A DNA stretch of 64,000 nucleotides from Mycolicibacterium sp. P1-18 (GTDB taxonomy: Bacteria > Actinomycetota > Actinomycetes > Mycobacteriales > Mycobacteriaceae), in assembly GCF_008329535.1 (NCBI RefSeq), contig NZ_NPKR01000005.1:62001-126000 (forward strand). Direction: 5' to 3'. Both the position numbers and the translations under genes were made by a program. Shown piece by piece: positions 27,538 through 37,179 of this stretch (position 1 is its first letter; the number at the start of each line of letters is the position of its first letter). The notes under the pieces are model-generated. The model ran no database searches. It was not told the origin of the DNA and saw nothing but the letters and a program-made list of their open reading frames with translations.

Positions 27538-28536
27538 ATGGATGACTTTCAGGCCCTGGTCGCACGGCAACACGACGATCGCATCGACGCTGCGGTCGAG
27601 ACGCTGACCGAGGCGGATCTGCCGCCCGGCGAGGTGACGATCCGCGTGGCGTACTCGAGCGTCAACTTCAAGGACGCGCTGGCACTCACGCCGAAGGGCG
27701 GTGTGGCGCGGGACTACCCGCTGGTGCCCGGCATCGACCTCACCGGTGAGGTGGTCGCGTCGTCCTCCGACGACTTCGCGGTCGGCGACGCCGTGCTCGC
27801 CCACGGCTACGAGATCGGCACGGGTCGCCACGGCGGCTACGCGGAGTACGCCCGGGTGCCTGCCGACCAGGTCGTCGCGCTGGGCTCTCTGACTCCCTAC
27901 GAGGGGGCCGCGATCGGCACCGCGGGCTTCACCGCCGCCATGAGTGTGCAGGCGCTGATCGGCCGGGGCATCGAGCCCGACGACGGACCCATCGTGGTGA
28001 CGGGTGCCACCGGCGGCGTCGGGTCGGTGAGCGTCGACCTGCTGTCGGCGGCGGGATATCAGACGGTCGCCTCGACCGGCAAGGCCGACGCCGAGGAGCG
28101 GTTGAGGGCACTGGGCGCGGCGGAGGTGATTCCCCGCCTGCCGGCCGACCCCGACGCGAAGCCGCGGGCGCTGGGCAAGACGCGCTGGGCGGGTGCGGTG
28201 GACTGCGTCGGCGGCGCCACTCTGGCCGACGTCATCAGCTCGCTGTCCTACGGCGGCGCCGTGGCGGCCAGCGGCCTCACGGGCGGCCCGGCGCTGAACA
28301 CCACGGTGATGCCGTTCATCCTGCGGGGGGTCGCCCTGCTGGGCATGGACTCGGTGATGATGCGGATCGGGCCGCGCAGGGAATTGTGGACGCTGCTCGG
28401 CGGCTCCCTGAAGCCCCAGCGCCTTTCGCACATCACCCACGACGTGGACGTCAAGGACGTCGTCGAGGTGATCGATCAGGTGCGGGCCGGGGCGTTCTCC
28501 GGCCGCGCGGTCGTGAAGGTGGCGGGCGGGTTCTGA
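27538..28536 (+). CDS. fadB4: NADPH quinone oxidoreductase-like protein FadB4
   Basis: This is a zinc-free medium-chain dehydrogenase/reductase of the acryloyl-CoA reductase/quinone oxidoreductase type, 332 residues. Visible: N-terminal VTIRVAYSSVNFKDALA, the YhdH-type GIDLTGEV, and the NADPH-binding VTGATGGVGSVSVDLL. The start is ATG 27538, 37 bases after fadE23, so it probably belongs to the same transcript. The position matches Rv3141 (fadB4). It may reduce an enoyl-CoA-type product or a quinone; the natural substrate is unsettled. A strong hairpin terminator follows it. Confidence 0.92.
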   Translation: MDDFQALVARQHDDRIDAAVETLTEADLPPGEVTIRVAYSSVNFKDALALTPKGGVARDYPLVPGIDLTGEVVASSSDDFAVGDAVLAHGYEIGTGRHGGYAEYARVPADQVVALGSLTPYEGAAIGTAGFTAAMSVQALIGRGIEPDDGPIVVTGATGGVGSVSVDLLSAAGYQTVASTGKADAEERLRALGAAEVIPRLPADPDAKPRALGKTRWAGAVDCVGGATLADVISSLSYGGAVAASGLTGGPALNTTVMPFILRGVALLGMDSVMMRIGPRRELWTLLGGSLKPQRLSHITHDVDVKDVVEVIDQVRAGAFSGRAVVKVAGGF

Positions 28537-28558
28537 CACCCGCTGCTCCCAACGACGA

Positions 28559-28592
28559 AATGGCGGGCGGGTCCGTGGACCCGCCCGCCATT
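28559..28592. terminator. Bidirectional terminator between fadB4 and the antigen 85 gene
   Basis: AATGGCGGGCGGGTCC (28559-28574) and GGACCCGCCCGCCATT (28577-28592) make a perfect 16-bp GC-rich stem with a minimal loop. It lies between convergent genes and can stop transcription from both sides. Confidence 0.9.
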
Positions 28593-28617
28593 GTTCACAC
28601 TCGTTTCTGCATCAGCC

Positions 28618-29589
<972 letters not shown>

Positions 29590-29915
29590 CTACGAATCCA
29601 TCCAGTTCCTGTTACGGGTAAACCGACGACGTGTGCGATGCGAGATCGCCCTAGCGGCGACGGGATCACCGCCAGCCGCGCCCGCGCAGCCGTAGCAGGC
29701 GGACCTGAGTATTCACTTGTCGGTACGAAGTAAAACATGGCGCGATGACCCCCAGCCACTCCGACAGACGTCCGTTCAATGACGTTTGCGTCAACCGACG
29801 GGCTTTTCAGGGCACCTCGAGTACGACTCGCCACCTCGGCACGACGCTTGTCAGGCCGCGGACATAAAAGTAACGTCAGTTTCAGTTTTGTCGGCCCACG
29901 TCATCGGAGACAGCC
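29590..29915. promoter_or_regulatory. Divergent intergenic region between antigen 85 and the dioxygenase cluster
   Basis: This 326-base gap has no credible gene. It must hold promoters for both sides. A perfect inverted repeat TGACG-TTTG-CGTCA lies at 29781-29794, and its half site CGTCA recurs at about 29875 and 29899, nearer the dioxygenase gene; these are candidate contacts for the TetR regulator at 34316. ACATAAAAG near 29865 could be a -10 for the plus strand. No clear promoter was recognised for the antigen 85 gene. Confidence 0.4.
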
Positions 29916-31034
29916 ATGGAATCGTTCGTCCATCTGCGCAAGGGCACCACCCCGCGACGCCTGCACGCCGACCTCGACGGCCTCAAGGACGACGAGTTGG
30001 GCCGCGGCGGCTTCACCGGGCGCACCGCCAACATGTACCGGCGCAACGACCCCACCGCCTACCGGTCGTCGGGACCGCTGCGGCCCCTCGACGTGCTGTC
30101 CACCGAGCTCGCGCCCAGCGACGCCACCGACGCCGGTGGCGCGCCCCTACTCCTCTTCTCCAACGCCGACTGCCAGCTGCTGCTGTCCCGGCGCGCCGAA
30201 CCCATGCCCCACTTCGTCCGCTACGTCGACGGCGACCTGCTGTTCTTCGTCCACGAGGGCACCGGCCTGCTCGAGACGGAGTTCGGGCCGCTGCGCTACC
30301 GCGTGGGCGACTGGGTCTACCTGCCGAAAGCGTGCACGTGGCGTCAGGTGCCGGACGGCCCGTCCACCCTGCTGATGATCCAGGCGACCGACGAGTTCCG
30401 GGTGCCGCCACCGGCGCAGCTGGGCAGGCACTTCCCGTTCGACCCCGCGCAAGTCGTGATCCCCGACCCGGAGCCGCTCGACACCGGCGTGGGGCCACAG
30501 AGGGACGGGGAGTACGAGGTCCGCCTGGTGCACGCCGAGATCGACGGGGTCGGGTCGACGTCCCTGTTCTACCGGCACCATCCGCTGGACGTCGAGGGCT
30601 GGCGCGGCGACAACTTCCCGTTCACCTTCAACGTCGCCGACTACCACGTGGTGACCTCGGACAGCGTGCACCTGCCGCCGACCGTGCACCTCTTCATGCA
30701 GGCGACCGGCGTCTACGTGATGAACTTCCTGCCCAAGCCGGCCGAAGGCGTGCCGGGCACCGAACGCACCCCCTGGTACCACCGCAACGTCGACTTCGAC
30801 GAGATCGCGTTCTTCCACAGCGGGTCGCTCTACGGCATCCCCATGCCGCCCGGGCTGATCTCCCATGCGCCCCAGGGCGTGCACCACGGCGCACCGGAGA
30901 AGGCCCGTGAGCGAGCCCGTCGCACGTTCGACGAGTACTCGCGGGTGGACTGGTCGGTCATCTCGATCGACACCCGGCGCAGGCTGGTGCCGTCGGCCGA
31001 GGTTCTGGCCAACGACCTCGGGCAGCACGCGTGA
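29916..31034 (+). CDS. Homogentisate 1,2-dioxygenase-like cupin dioxygenase
   Basis: This is an iron-dependent ring-cleavage dioxygenase candidate of 372 residues, resembling homogentisate dioxygenase (HGD) but shorter than the 430-445-residue classical enzymes. The C-terminal half has a His/acidic pair in WYHRNVDFDEI and a second His in GVHHGAP, which correspond to the HGD iron ligands; the acidic ligand is either the Asp six or the Glu seven residues after the His, one place away from the classic spacing. The N-terminal cupin has YRVGDWVYLPKACTWR. It starts the cluster at ATG 29916 and overlaps the next gene by GTGA. The real substrate may not be homogentisate, since no fumarylacetoacetase or maleylacetoacetate isomerase is nearby. 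Confidence 0.78.
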   Translation: MESFVHLRKGTTPRRLHADLDGLKDDELGRGGFTGRTANMYRRNDPTAYRSSGPLRPLDVLSTELAPSDATDAGGAPLLLFSNADCQLLLSRRAEPMPHFVRYVDGDLLFFVHEGTGLLETEFGPLRYRVGDWVYLPKACTWRQVPDGPSTLLMIQATDEFRVPPPAQLGRHFPFDPAQVVIPDPEPLDTGVGPQRDGEYEVRLVHAEIDGVGSTSLFYRHHPLDVEGWRGDNFPFTFNVADYHVVTSDSVHLPPTVHLFMQATGVYVMNFLPKPAEGVPGTERTPWYHRNVDFDEIAFFHSGSLYGIPMPPGLISHAPQGVHHGAPEKARERARRTFDEYSRVDWSVISIDTRRRLVPSAEVLANDLGQHA

Positions 31035-32197
31035 AGCACGCTTACCAGCGCATCCCGTACCTCGTCGCCTATCAGAACACCTCCGGCGTACGTGACGTCT
31101 ACGGCGGCGTCGCCGAGCTGGTCGTCCTGGAGAGCTACCTGCTGAAGCCGGATCGCCCCAGCGACACGGTGCTGGTCTTCATGCACCCGATCGGTGGGGG
31201 CGCGTACCTGCCGATGATCAACGGTCTGGCCCGCGCGGGCCATCACGTCATCTATTGCAACAGCCGCTTCCGCGGCACCGACTCCGCACTGTTGATGGAG
31301 AAGGTGGTCGAGGACCTCGGCGAGTGCATCAAGGACGCCAAGAACCGGCTCGGTTACGCCAAGGTGGTGCTGGCCGGCTGGAGCGGCGGCGGCTCGCTGT
31401 CGGTGTTCTACCAGCAGCAGGCCCAACACCCGACGATCACGGCCAGCCCGTCCGGCGACGGTCCCGATCTGACGACGCTGGGACTGATCCCCGCCGACGC
31501 CGTCATGCTGCTCGCCGCCCACGTCAGCCGGCACGGCACCCTGACCGAGTGGCTGGACGCGTCGATCCTCGACGAATCCGACCCGCCGCGCCGCGATCGC
31601 GAGCTCGACCTCTACGACCCCGCGAACCCCAACCAGCCGCCCTACTCGCCCGAATTCCTCGAGCGCTATCGCGCGGCGCAGGTGGCCCGCAACCGGCGCA
31701 TCACCGCGTGGGTCAAGGAGACGTTGGCCAAGCTCTCCGATGAAGGCCGGCCGCAAGACGAGTTCGCCTTCGTGGTGCACGGCACCATGGCCGACCCTCG
31801 CTGGCTCGACCCGACGGTCGATCCGAACGATCGCGCCCCCGGCACCTGCTATCTAGGCGATCCTGCAGTGGTGAACAACTCCCCCGTCGGCCTCGCCCGG
31901 TTCTGCACGCTGCGCAGCTGGCTGTCCCAGTGGAGCTACGACGACGCCAACGCGGACGCCGTCACCTGCGGCCCCGACGTCGCGGTGCCCACCCTGGTGA
32001 TCGGCAACCTCGCCGACGACGCCTGCACCCCGAGCCACACCCGCAGGCTGTTCGACGCGATCGGCCATCCCGACAAGGAGATGCACGAGATTCCCGGCGC
32101 CAACCACTACTACGCGGGGCCCGACCAGCGGGACACGTTGCGGGAGGCCGTCGGCGTCGTGACGGATTGGCTTCGGCGGCAAGGGCTTTCGGCGTGA
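31031..32197 (+). CDS. Alpha/beta hydrolase of the dioxygenase cluster
   Basis: This is an alpha/beta-hydrolase-fold protein of 388 residues. The oxyanion-region HPIGGGAYLP, the nucleophile elbow AGWSGGGSL (Ser) and a C-terminal His in GANHYYAGPDQ are visible, with Asp likely in NLADDACTP just before it. There is no signal peptide. The start is GTG 31031, overlapping the dioxygenase stop, and its own stop overlaps the CoA-transferase start. In this setting it could hydrolyse the ring-cleavage product or a lactone/ester made from it; that is inference. Confidence 0.82.
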   Translation: MKHAYQRIPYLVAYQNTSGVRDVYGGVAELVVLESYLLKPDRPSDTVLVFMHPIGGGAYLPMINGLARAGHHVIYCNSRFRGTDSALLMEKVVEDLGECIKDAKNRLGYAKVVLAGWSGGGSLSVFYQQQAQHPTITASPSGDGPDLTTLGLIPADAVMLLAAHVSRHGTLTEWLDASILDESDPPRRDRELDLYDPANPNQPPYSPEFLERYRAAQVARNRRITAWVKETLAKLSDEGRPQDEFAFVVHGTMADPRWLDPTVDPNDRAPGTCYLGDPAVVNNSPVGLARFCTLRSWLSQWSYDDANADAVTCGPDVAVPTLVIGNLADDACTPSHTRRLFDAIGHPDKEMHEIPGANHYYAGPDQRDTLREAVGVVTDWLRRQGLSA

Positions 32198-33399
32198 CCG
32201 TTACCGGACCACTCGACGGGATCCGCGTCATCGAGGTCGGCACGTTGATCTCCGGACCCTTCGCCGGCCGCCTGCTCGGCGACATGGGCGCCGACGTCGT
32301 CAAGATCGAACCGCCCGGTTCTCCCGACCCCCTGCGCACCTGGGGTCAGGCCGAGGTCGACGGGCACCACTTCTTCTGGACGATTCACGCCCGCAACAAG
32401 AAGGCCGTCACCCTCAACCTGAGGGAACCCAAGGGCCGCGAACTCTTCCTGGACCTCGTCGAGCAGTCCGACGTCATCGTCGAGAACTTCCGCCCCGGCA
32501 CCCTGGAGAAGTGGAATCTCGGCTACGACGTTCTGCGCGAACGCAATCGGGGCATCATCCTGGTGCGTGTCTCCGGGTACGGACAGACCGGTCCCGACGC
32601 GCACAAGGCCGGCTACGCGTCGGTGGCCGAGGCCGCCAGCGGATTGCGACACATGAACGGCTTCCCCGGCGGTCCGCCCCCACGCCTGGCGCTCTCGCTC
32701 GGCGACAGCCTGGCGGGCATGTTCGCCGCGCAGGGCGCCCTCGCCGCGCTGTACCGGCGAACGGTCACCGGAGAGGGGCAGGTGGTCGACGCCGCACTGA
32801 CCGAATCCTGTCTGGCAGTCCAGGAATCCACGATCCCCGACTACGACGTCGGCGGCGTGGTCCGCGGCCCGTCGGGCACCCGGCTCGAGGGCATCGCGCC
32901 GTCCAACATCTACCCGACCGCCGACGGCAGCTGGGTGGTCATCGCCGCCAACCAGGACACCGTGTTCCGGCGGCTCTGCGGCGCAATGGGTCAGCCCGAA
33001 CTCGCCACCGACGAGCGGTTCGCCGACCACGTCGGCCGCGGGCGCAACCAGGATGCGATCGACGAGATCATCGCCGCCTGGGCCGCGGACCGGCAGCCCG
33101 CCGAGATCATCGCCACGCTAAGCGCGGCCGGGGTGATCAGCGGGCCCATCAACACCGTCGCGGAGGTCGTCACCGATCCGCAGCTGGTGTCGCGCGGCAT
33201 GATCGCCGACCACTGGGACGAGCGAATCGGACGCTACGTCAAGGGCCCGGGCGTGGTGCCGGTGCTGTCCGAGTCGCCGGGGACCATCCGCCACGGTGGC
33301 TCGCTGACGCCCGGGCAGCACAACGACGAGGTGTGGGGAACGCTGCTGGGCCGCTCGGCAGACGAGCTGGACACGCTGCGGGCGGAGGGGGTCCTGTGA
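32194..33399 (+). CDS. Family III CoA-transferase (CaiB/BaiF type)
   Basis: This 401-residue protein moves coenzyme A from an acyl-CoA donor to a carboxylic acid. It has the family start LDGIRVIEVGTLISGPFAGR with the LLGDMGADVVKIEPP motif, the catalytic-Asp region near residue 170 (LSLGDSLAGMFAAQGAL), and the GLEGIAPSNIYPTADG-like RLEGIAPSNIYPTADG region. GTG 32194 overlaps the hydrolase stop; a far longer open frame upstream is shadow of that gene. It would activate the pathway acid for the CoA-dependent steps encoded downstream. Confidence 0.92.
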   Translation: MTVTGPLDGIRVIEVGTLISGPFAGRLLGDMGADVVKIEPPGSPDPLRTWGQAEVDGHHFFWTIHARNKKAVTLNLREPKGRELFLDLVEQSDVIVENFRPGTLEKWNLGYDVLRERNRGIILVRVSGYGQTGPDAHKAGYASVAEAASGLRHMNGFPGGPPPRLALSLGDSLAGMFAAQGALAALYRRTVTGEGQVVDAALTESCLAVQESTIPDYDVGGVVRGPSGTRLEGIAPSNIYPTADGSWVVIAANQDTVFRRLCGAMGQPELATDERFADHVGRGRNQDAIDEIIAAWAADRQPAEIIATLSAAGVISGPINTVAEVVTDPQLVSRGMIADHWDERIGRYVKGPGVVPVLSESPGTIRHGGSLTPGQHNDEVWGTLLGRSADELDTLRAEGVL

Positions 33400-34307
33400 G
33401 CCTCCCGCAGCACGTCACCATCCGCGAGGTCTGCCTGCGCGACGGCCTGCAGATCGAGGCGCCAATCCCGTTGGCCGCCAAGCTCGCATTGCTGGAGGCG
33501 GTCGTCGCGACCGGCGTGCGCGAGATCGAGGCCACCGCCTTCGTGTCGCCGTCGAAGGTGCCTGCGCTGGCCGACGCGGCCGAGTTGGCCGCGGAGTTGC
33601 CGCGCTTCCGCGAGTCGCACGGGGTCGACTTCTCCGCACTGGTCGCCGGTCCGGGCGGTGCGAACCGCGCGATCGCGGCGGGAATGGGCTCGATCGAATA
33701 CGTGGTGTCCGCCGCCGACGGCCACAGCCGCGCCAACGTCGGGCGCTCGACGGCCGAGTCCACCGACCTGATCGCCGACATCGCCCGCATCGCCCACGAC
33801 GGCGGGGCGACGATCGAGGTCATCGTCGCAACGGCATGGGACTGCCCGTTCGACGGGCCGACCGATCCCCGGCGGGTGGTCGACGTCGCCTCTGCCGCCG
33901 TCGAACTCGGCGCCGACCGGATCGCGATCGCCGACACCATCGGCACCACCACGCCGGGGCGGGTGACCGCTCTCGTCGAACGTCTGCGCCCGGTGGTCGG
34001 CGAGCTGCCCTTCGGCGCCCACTTCCACAACACCCGTGGCGCCGGTCTGGCGAGTGCCTACGCCGCCGTCGCCGCGGGCGTCCGCCGACTCGACTCGTCG
34101 GCCGGCGGACTGGGCGGCTGCCCGTTCGCGCCCGGTGCCAGCGGCAACATCGCGACCGAGGACCTCGTCTACCTGTTGCGCGACAGCGGCGTCGGCACCG
34201 ACGTCGACCTGCCGGCCGCGATCCGGGCCGCAGACGTCGCACGTACCGCCGTGGGCCACGACCTGCCGAGCGCGTTGTTGCGCGCGGGCGATCGCATCCT
34301 GGGCTGA
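33396..34307 (+). CDS. HMG-CoA lyase-like aldolase
   Basis: This is a TIM-barrel enzyme of the hydroxymethylglutaryl-CoA lyase family, 303 residues. It opens with VTIREVCLRDGLQIE (metal-binding Asp and substrate Arg), has FGAHFHNTRG (metal-binding His pair) and the HMGL signature GGLGGCPFAPGASGN with the catalytic Cys. It would cleave a 3-hydroxy-3-methyl (or related 3-hydroxy) acyl-CoA by retro-aldol reaction to acetyl-CoA or propionyl-CoA and a keto product. The start is GTG 33396, overlapping the CoA-transferase stop. Context supports it acting late in the same pathway. Confidence 0.92.
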   Translation: MSLPQHVTIREVCLRDGLQIEAPIPLAAKLALLEAVVATGVREIEATAFVSPSKVPALADAAELAAELPRFRESHGVDFSALVAGPGGANRAIAAGMGSIEYVVSAADGHSRANVGRSTAESTDLIADIARIAHDGGATIEVIVATAWDCPFDGPTDPRRVVDVASAAVELGADRIAIADTIGTTTPGRVTALVERLRPVVGELPFGAHFHNTRGAGLASAYAAVAAGVRRLDSSAGGLGGCPFAPGASGNIATEDLVYLLRDSGVGTDVDLPAAIRAADVARTAVGHDLPSALLRAGDRILG

Positions 34308-34315
34308 ACGCGACC

Positions 34316-34933
34316 ATGACGCCCCCCGAGTCGCTCACCGCCAAGGGTCTGCAGACCCGTGAGGCGATCACGACGGCGGCACGAAAACTGTTCGCCGAAC
34401 GTGGTTTCCACGGCACCACGTTGACCGACATCACGTCCGCGGCCGGACGTTCGCCCGCCGCCTTCTACCGGTACTACACCGACAAGGAGGACCTGCTCGC
34501 GGTCCTCGCCGAGTCGTTCCTGCGCGACGTCGTCGCCCCCCTCGGCGCGCGGGTGCGCCTCCCCGCGTCACCCGAGGACGCCGACTTCTTCGTCTCGGCC
34601 GTCACCGGCTACTGGAACATGTTCAAGCAGAACATCGGCATCATGGTCGCGGTCGACCAACTCGCCGCCAGCCAATCCCGGTTCGCCGCGGTACAGCACG
34701 AATTCCGCCGCTTCGGCGTCGACGTCGTGCGGTCCTCGGTGCTCCGTGCCCAAGAGCAGGGGTACGGGACCGACCTCGACCCCGAACACACCGCGCTGGC
34801 CATCTCGCTGCTCTTCGAGCGGTTCACGGCCGTCTACCTCCGCGAGGACACGAGCATGCTGGGGGTCGCGCGCACCGACGAGGACGCGGTGCGCACCCTG
34901 TCGACGATCTGGAAGAAGACCCTGTACGGCTAG
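34316..34933 (+). CDS. TetR-family transcriptional regulator
   Basis: This is a 205-residue repressor-type protein. The N-terminal TetR helix-turn-helix reads AARKLFAERGFHGTTLTDIT followed by SAAGRSPAAFYRYYTDKEDL; the C-terminal part is the helical ligand domain typical of regulators answering to acyl-CoAs or aromatic ligands. ATG 34316 lies eight bases after the lyase stop; it is in the middle of the cluster on the same strand. It most likely controls the cluster, perhaps through the inverted repeat at 29781-29794, but that is inferred. Confidence 0.9.
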   Translation: MTPPESLTAKGLQTREAITTAARKLFAERGFHGTTLTDITSAAGRSPAAFYRYYTDKEDLLAVLAESFLRDVVAPLGARVRLPASPEDADFFVSAVTGYWNMFKQNIGIMVAVDQLAASQSRFAAVQHEFRRFGVDVVRSSVLRAQEQGYGTDLDPEHTALAISLLFERFTAVYLREDTSMLGVARTDEDAVRTLSTIWKKTLYG

Positions 34934-34963
34934 TGAGTGCGTGACCTCGAGAAGGGAATCACC

Positions 34964-36202
34964 GTGGATTTCGCCCTGCCAGAACACCTTCCCGGCCTGC
35001 TGGCCGAGATGGACGCGTTCATCGACGCGGAGATCGCACCGCTGGAGGCCGAGCACCTGCAGTACTTCGACCGGCGACGGGAGTACGCCCGCACCGACTG
35101 GGAGAACGGCGGCATCCCCCAGCGCGCCTGGGAGGATCTGCTCGACGAGATGCGCCGGCGGGCCGACGCCGCGGGCTGGCTGCGCTACGGGCTGCCGTCG
35201 AGGTTCGGCGGTCGCGACGGCACCAACCTCGACATGGCCGTCATCCGGGAACACCTGGCGCACCGCGGCCTCGGGCTGCACAACGACCTTCAGGACGAGT
35301 CGTCGATCGTCGGCAACTTCCCGCAGGTGATCATGATGGACCGCTTCGGCACCGACGAGCAGAAGAAGGAGTGGGGCGAGGCCCTGCTGACCGGCGAACG
35401 CTCCATGGCGTTCGGGCTCTCCGAACCGGATCACGGCTCCGACGCCACCTGGCTGGAGACCACCGCCGTCCCCGACGCCGACGGCTGGGTGATCAACGGC
35501 ACGAAGCGTTGGAACACCGGCGTCCACCGCGCCACCCACGATCTGGTCTTCGCCAGGACGTCCGGGCAGGCCGGGTCCGCCACGGGCATCACCGCATTCC
35601 TGGTGCCGTGTGACTCGCCGGGCTTCAGCGTGCCGTTCTACTGGTGGACGTTCAACATGCCGACCGACCACGGCGAGGTCGAACTGGAAGACGTCTGGGT
35701 GCCATCCAGCGCGGTGCTCGGCGAGGTCGACCGCGGTTTGGAGGTTGGCCAGACCTTTCTGCACGAGAACAGGATCCGGCAGGCGGCCAGCAGCCTCGGC
35801 GCCGCACAGTACTGCATCGACCGGGCCGCCTCGTACGCCTCGGAGCGGGTCGTGTTCGGCAAGCCGCTGTCGGTGAACCAGGCCGTCCAGTGGCCGCTCG
35901 TCGAGTTGCAGACCGAGGCCCAGATGGTGCGGCTGCTGGTCTACTACGCCGCCTGGCACCTCGACCGCAACCACCACATGGAGGTCAGCGACAAGGTGTC
36001 GATGGCGAACTACCGCGCCAACCGGCTGGTGTGCGAGGCCGCCGACCGGGCGATGCAGGTGCACGGCGGCCTCGGGTACAGCCGCCACGAGCCGTTCGAG
36101 CACATCTACCGCCACCATCGCCGATACCGGATCACGGAGGGCGCGGAGGAGATTCAGATCCGACGGGTGGCGCAGCGGATGTTCAAGTTCGGCCGCTCGT
36201 GA
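34964..36202 (+). CDS. Acyl-CoA dehydrogenase, ACAD10/11- or LvaC-like
   Basis: This is an ACAD-fold flavoprotein of 412 residues. It has AFGLSEPDHGSDATWLETTA (flavin/substrate contact), the ERVVFGKPLSVNQAVQ segment and the C-terminal VHGGLGYSRHEPFEHIYRHHRRYRI-like end split over residues 375-400, with RITEGAEEIQIRRVAQRM. GTG 34964 is chosen because GAGAAGGGA precedes it. It overlaps the next gene, a phosphotransferase, as in lvaC-type operons and in human ACAD10/11, where both activities occur in one chain. The predicted role is handling 4-phosphoacyl-CoA made by that kinase, rather than simple beta-oxidation. Confidence 0.9.
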   Translation: MDFALPEHLPGLLAEMDAFIDAEIAPLEAEHLQYFDRRREYARTDWENGGIPQRAWEDLLDEMRRRADAAGWLRYGLPSRFGGRDGTNLDMAVIREHLAHRGLGLHNDLQDESSIVGNFPQVIMMDRFGTDEQKKEWGEALLTGERSMAFGLSEPDHGSDATWLETTAVPDADGWVINGTKRWNTGVHRATHDLVFARTSGQAGSATGITAFLVPCDSPGFSVPFYWWTFNMPTDHGEVELEDVWVPSSAVLGEVDRGLEVGQTFLHENRIRQAASSLGAAQYCIDRAASYASERVVFGKPLSVNQAVQWPLVELQTEAQMVRLLVYYAAWHLDRNHHMEVSDKVSMANYRANRLVCEAADRAMQVHGGLGYSRHEPFEHIYRHHRRYRITEGAEEIQIRRVAQRMFKFGRS

Positions 36203-37179
36203 ACCCCGACGAGCTGGCACCCGCGCTGGCCGCGGCGCTTGCGCCGACGCTTGGCAACGTCACCGTCGCCGGTCTGCGAGTGCTCACCGGCGGCGCCAGC
36301 AGGGCCACGTGGGCCTTCACCGCGGTCACCGACTCCGGACCCCGGGAGCTGATCCTGCGCATCGGGCCGCCGGACGAGATCCACGCCGGAATGCGGCTCG
36401 AGGCGGCAGCCCTGACCCGGGCCGCCGCCGCGGGCGCCCCGGTACCGCACGTCCTGATCGCCGACGATTCGGCTGCCGCCCTGGGCAATCCGTTCCTGGT
36501 GTGCGACTTCGTCGACGGCGAGACCATCGTGCGACGCATCCAGCGGGCCCTGGACGACGCCTCGCGCGCCGATCTGCTGGTGCAGTGCGCCGAGGCGCTC
36601 GCGGCGATCCACCGGGCCGACCCCGCGGGCATCGGCCTCGAGGAGTCCGATCAGCTCGAGGCCTGGCACGGGCAACTCGACGACATGGCCGACACGACCG
36701 CCACCTTCGAGTGGGCGTTCCGGTGGCTCGCAGCCCATCGCCCCCGCCCCTCACCAACGGTGTTGGTGCACGGCGACTTCCGAATGGGCAATCTGATCGT
36801 CGACTCGTCGGTGCGACCGGCCCGGCTCGCCGCGGTGCTCGACTGGGAGCTCACCCACCGCGGCGAGGTCTACGAGGACCTCGCCTGGTTCTGCATCCGC
36901 GCGTGGCGCTTCGGCGCACCCCGGTCGCTCGGGGCCGGCGGTCTCGGCGGCGTCGACGACTTCCTCCGCGCCTACGAGGACGCGTCGGGCACCGCCGTCG
37001 ACCGGTCGGCCATGCACTGGTGGTTGGTGCTGTCCACGCTGCGATGGGGCGTGATCTGCCGCTACCAGGCCGAACGTCACCTCTCGGGACAGACGCGATC
37101 GGTGGAACTGGCCGCCATCGGACGGCGCGTCTGCGAAACCGAGTTCGACCTGCTCACCCTGTTGGAGTCGGCGTCGTGA
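36199..37179 (+). CDS. Aminoglycoside-phosphotransferase-like kinase, LvaA/ACAD10-11 kinase type
   Basis: This is an APH-fold small-molecule kinase of 326 residues. It has the N-lobe GGASRATWAF, RLEAAALTRAAAAGAPVP, the catalytic-loop VLVHGDFRMGNLIV (Asp and Asn) and metal-binding LDWELTHRGEVYEDLAWF. Family members beside acyl-CoA dehydrogenases phosphorylate the 4-hydroxyl of 4-hydroxyacyl-CoA, shown for LvaA of Pseudomonas putida levulinate catabolism. GTG 36199 overlaps the ACAD stop, and its own stop overlaps the small DUF6285-like gene. It is not expected to confer drug resistance. Confidence 0.88.
   Translation: MNPDELAPALAAALAPTLGNVTVAGLRVLTGGASRATWAFTAVTDSGPRELILRIGPPDEIHAGMRLEAAALTRAAAAGAPVPHVLIADDSAAALGNPFLVCDFVDGETIVRRIQRALDDASRADLLVQCAEALAAIHRADPAGIGLEESDQLEAWHGQLDDMADTTATFEWAFRWLAAHRPRPSPTVLVHGDFRMGNLIVDSSVRPARLAAVLDWELTHRGEVYEDLAWFCIRAWRFGAPRSLGAGGLGGVDDFLRAYEDASGTAVDRSAMHWWLVLSTLRWGVICRYQAERHLSGQTRSVELAAIGRRVCETEFDLLTLLESAS

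Noticed and set aside
36199..37179. Aminoglycoside resistance gene
   Set aside because: Although the fold is APH-like, the coupling to an acyl-CoA dehydrogenase and a small partner gene points to an LvaA/ACAD10-type metabolic kinase.
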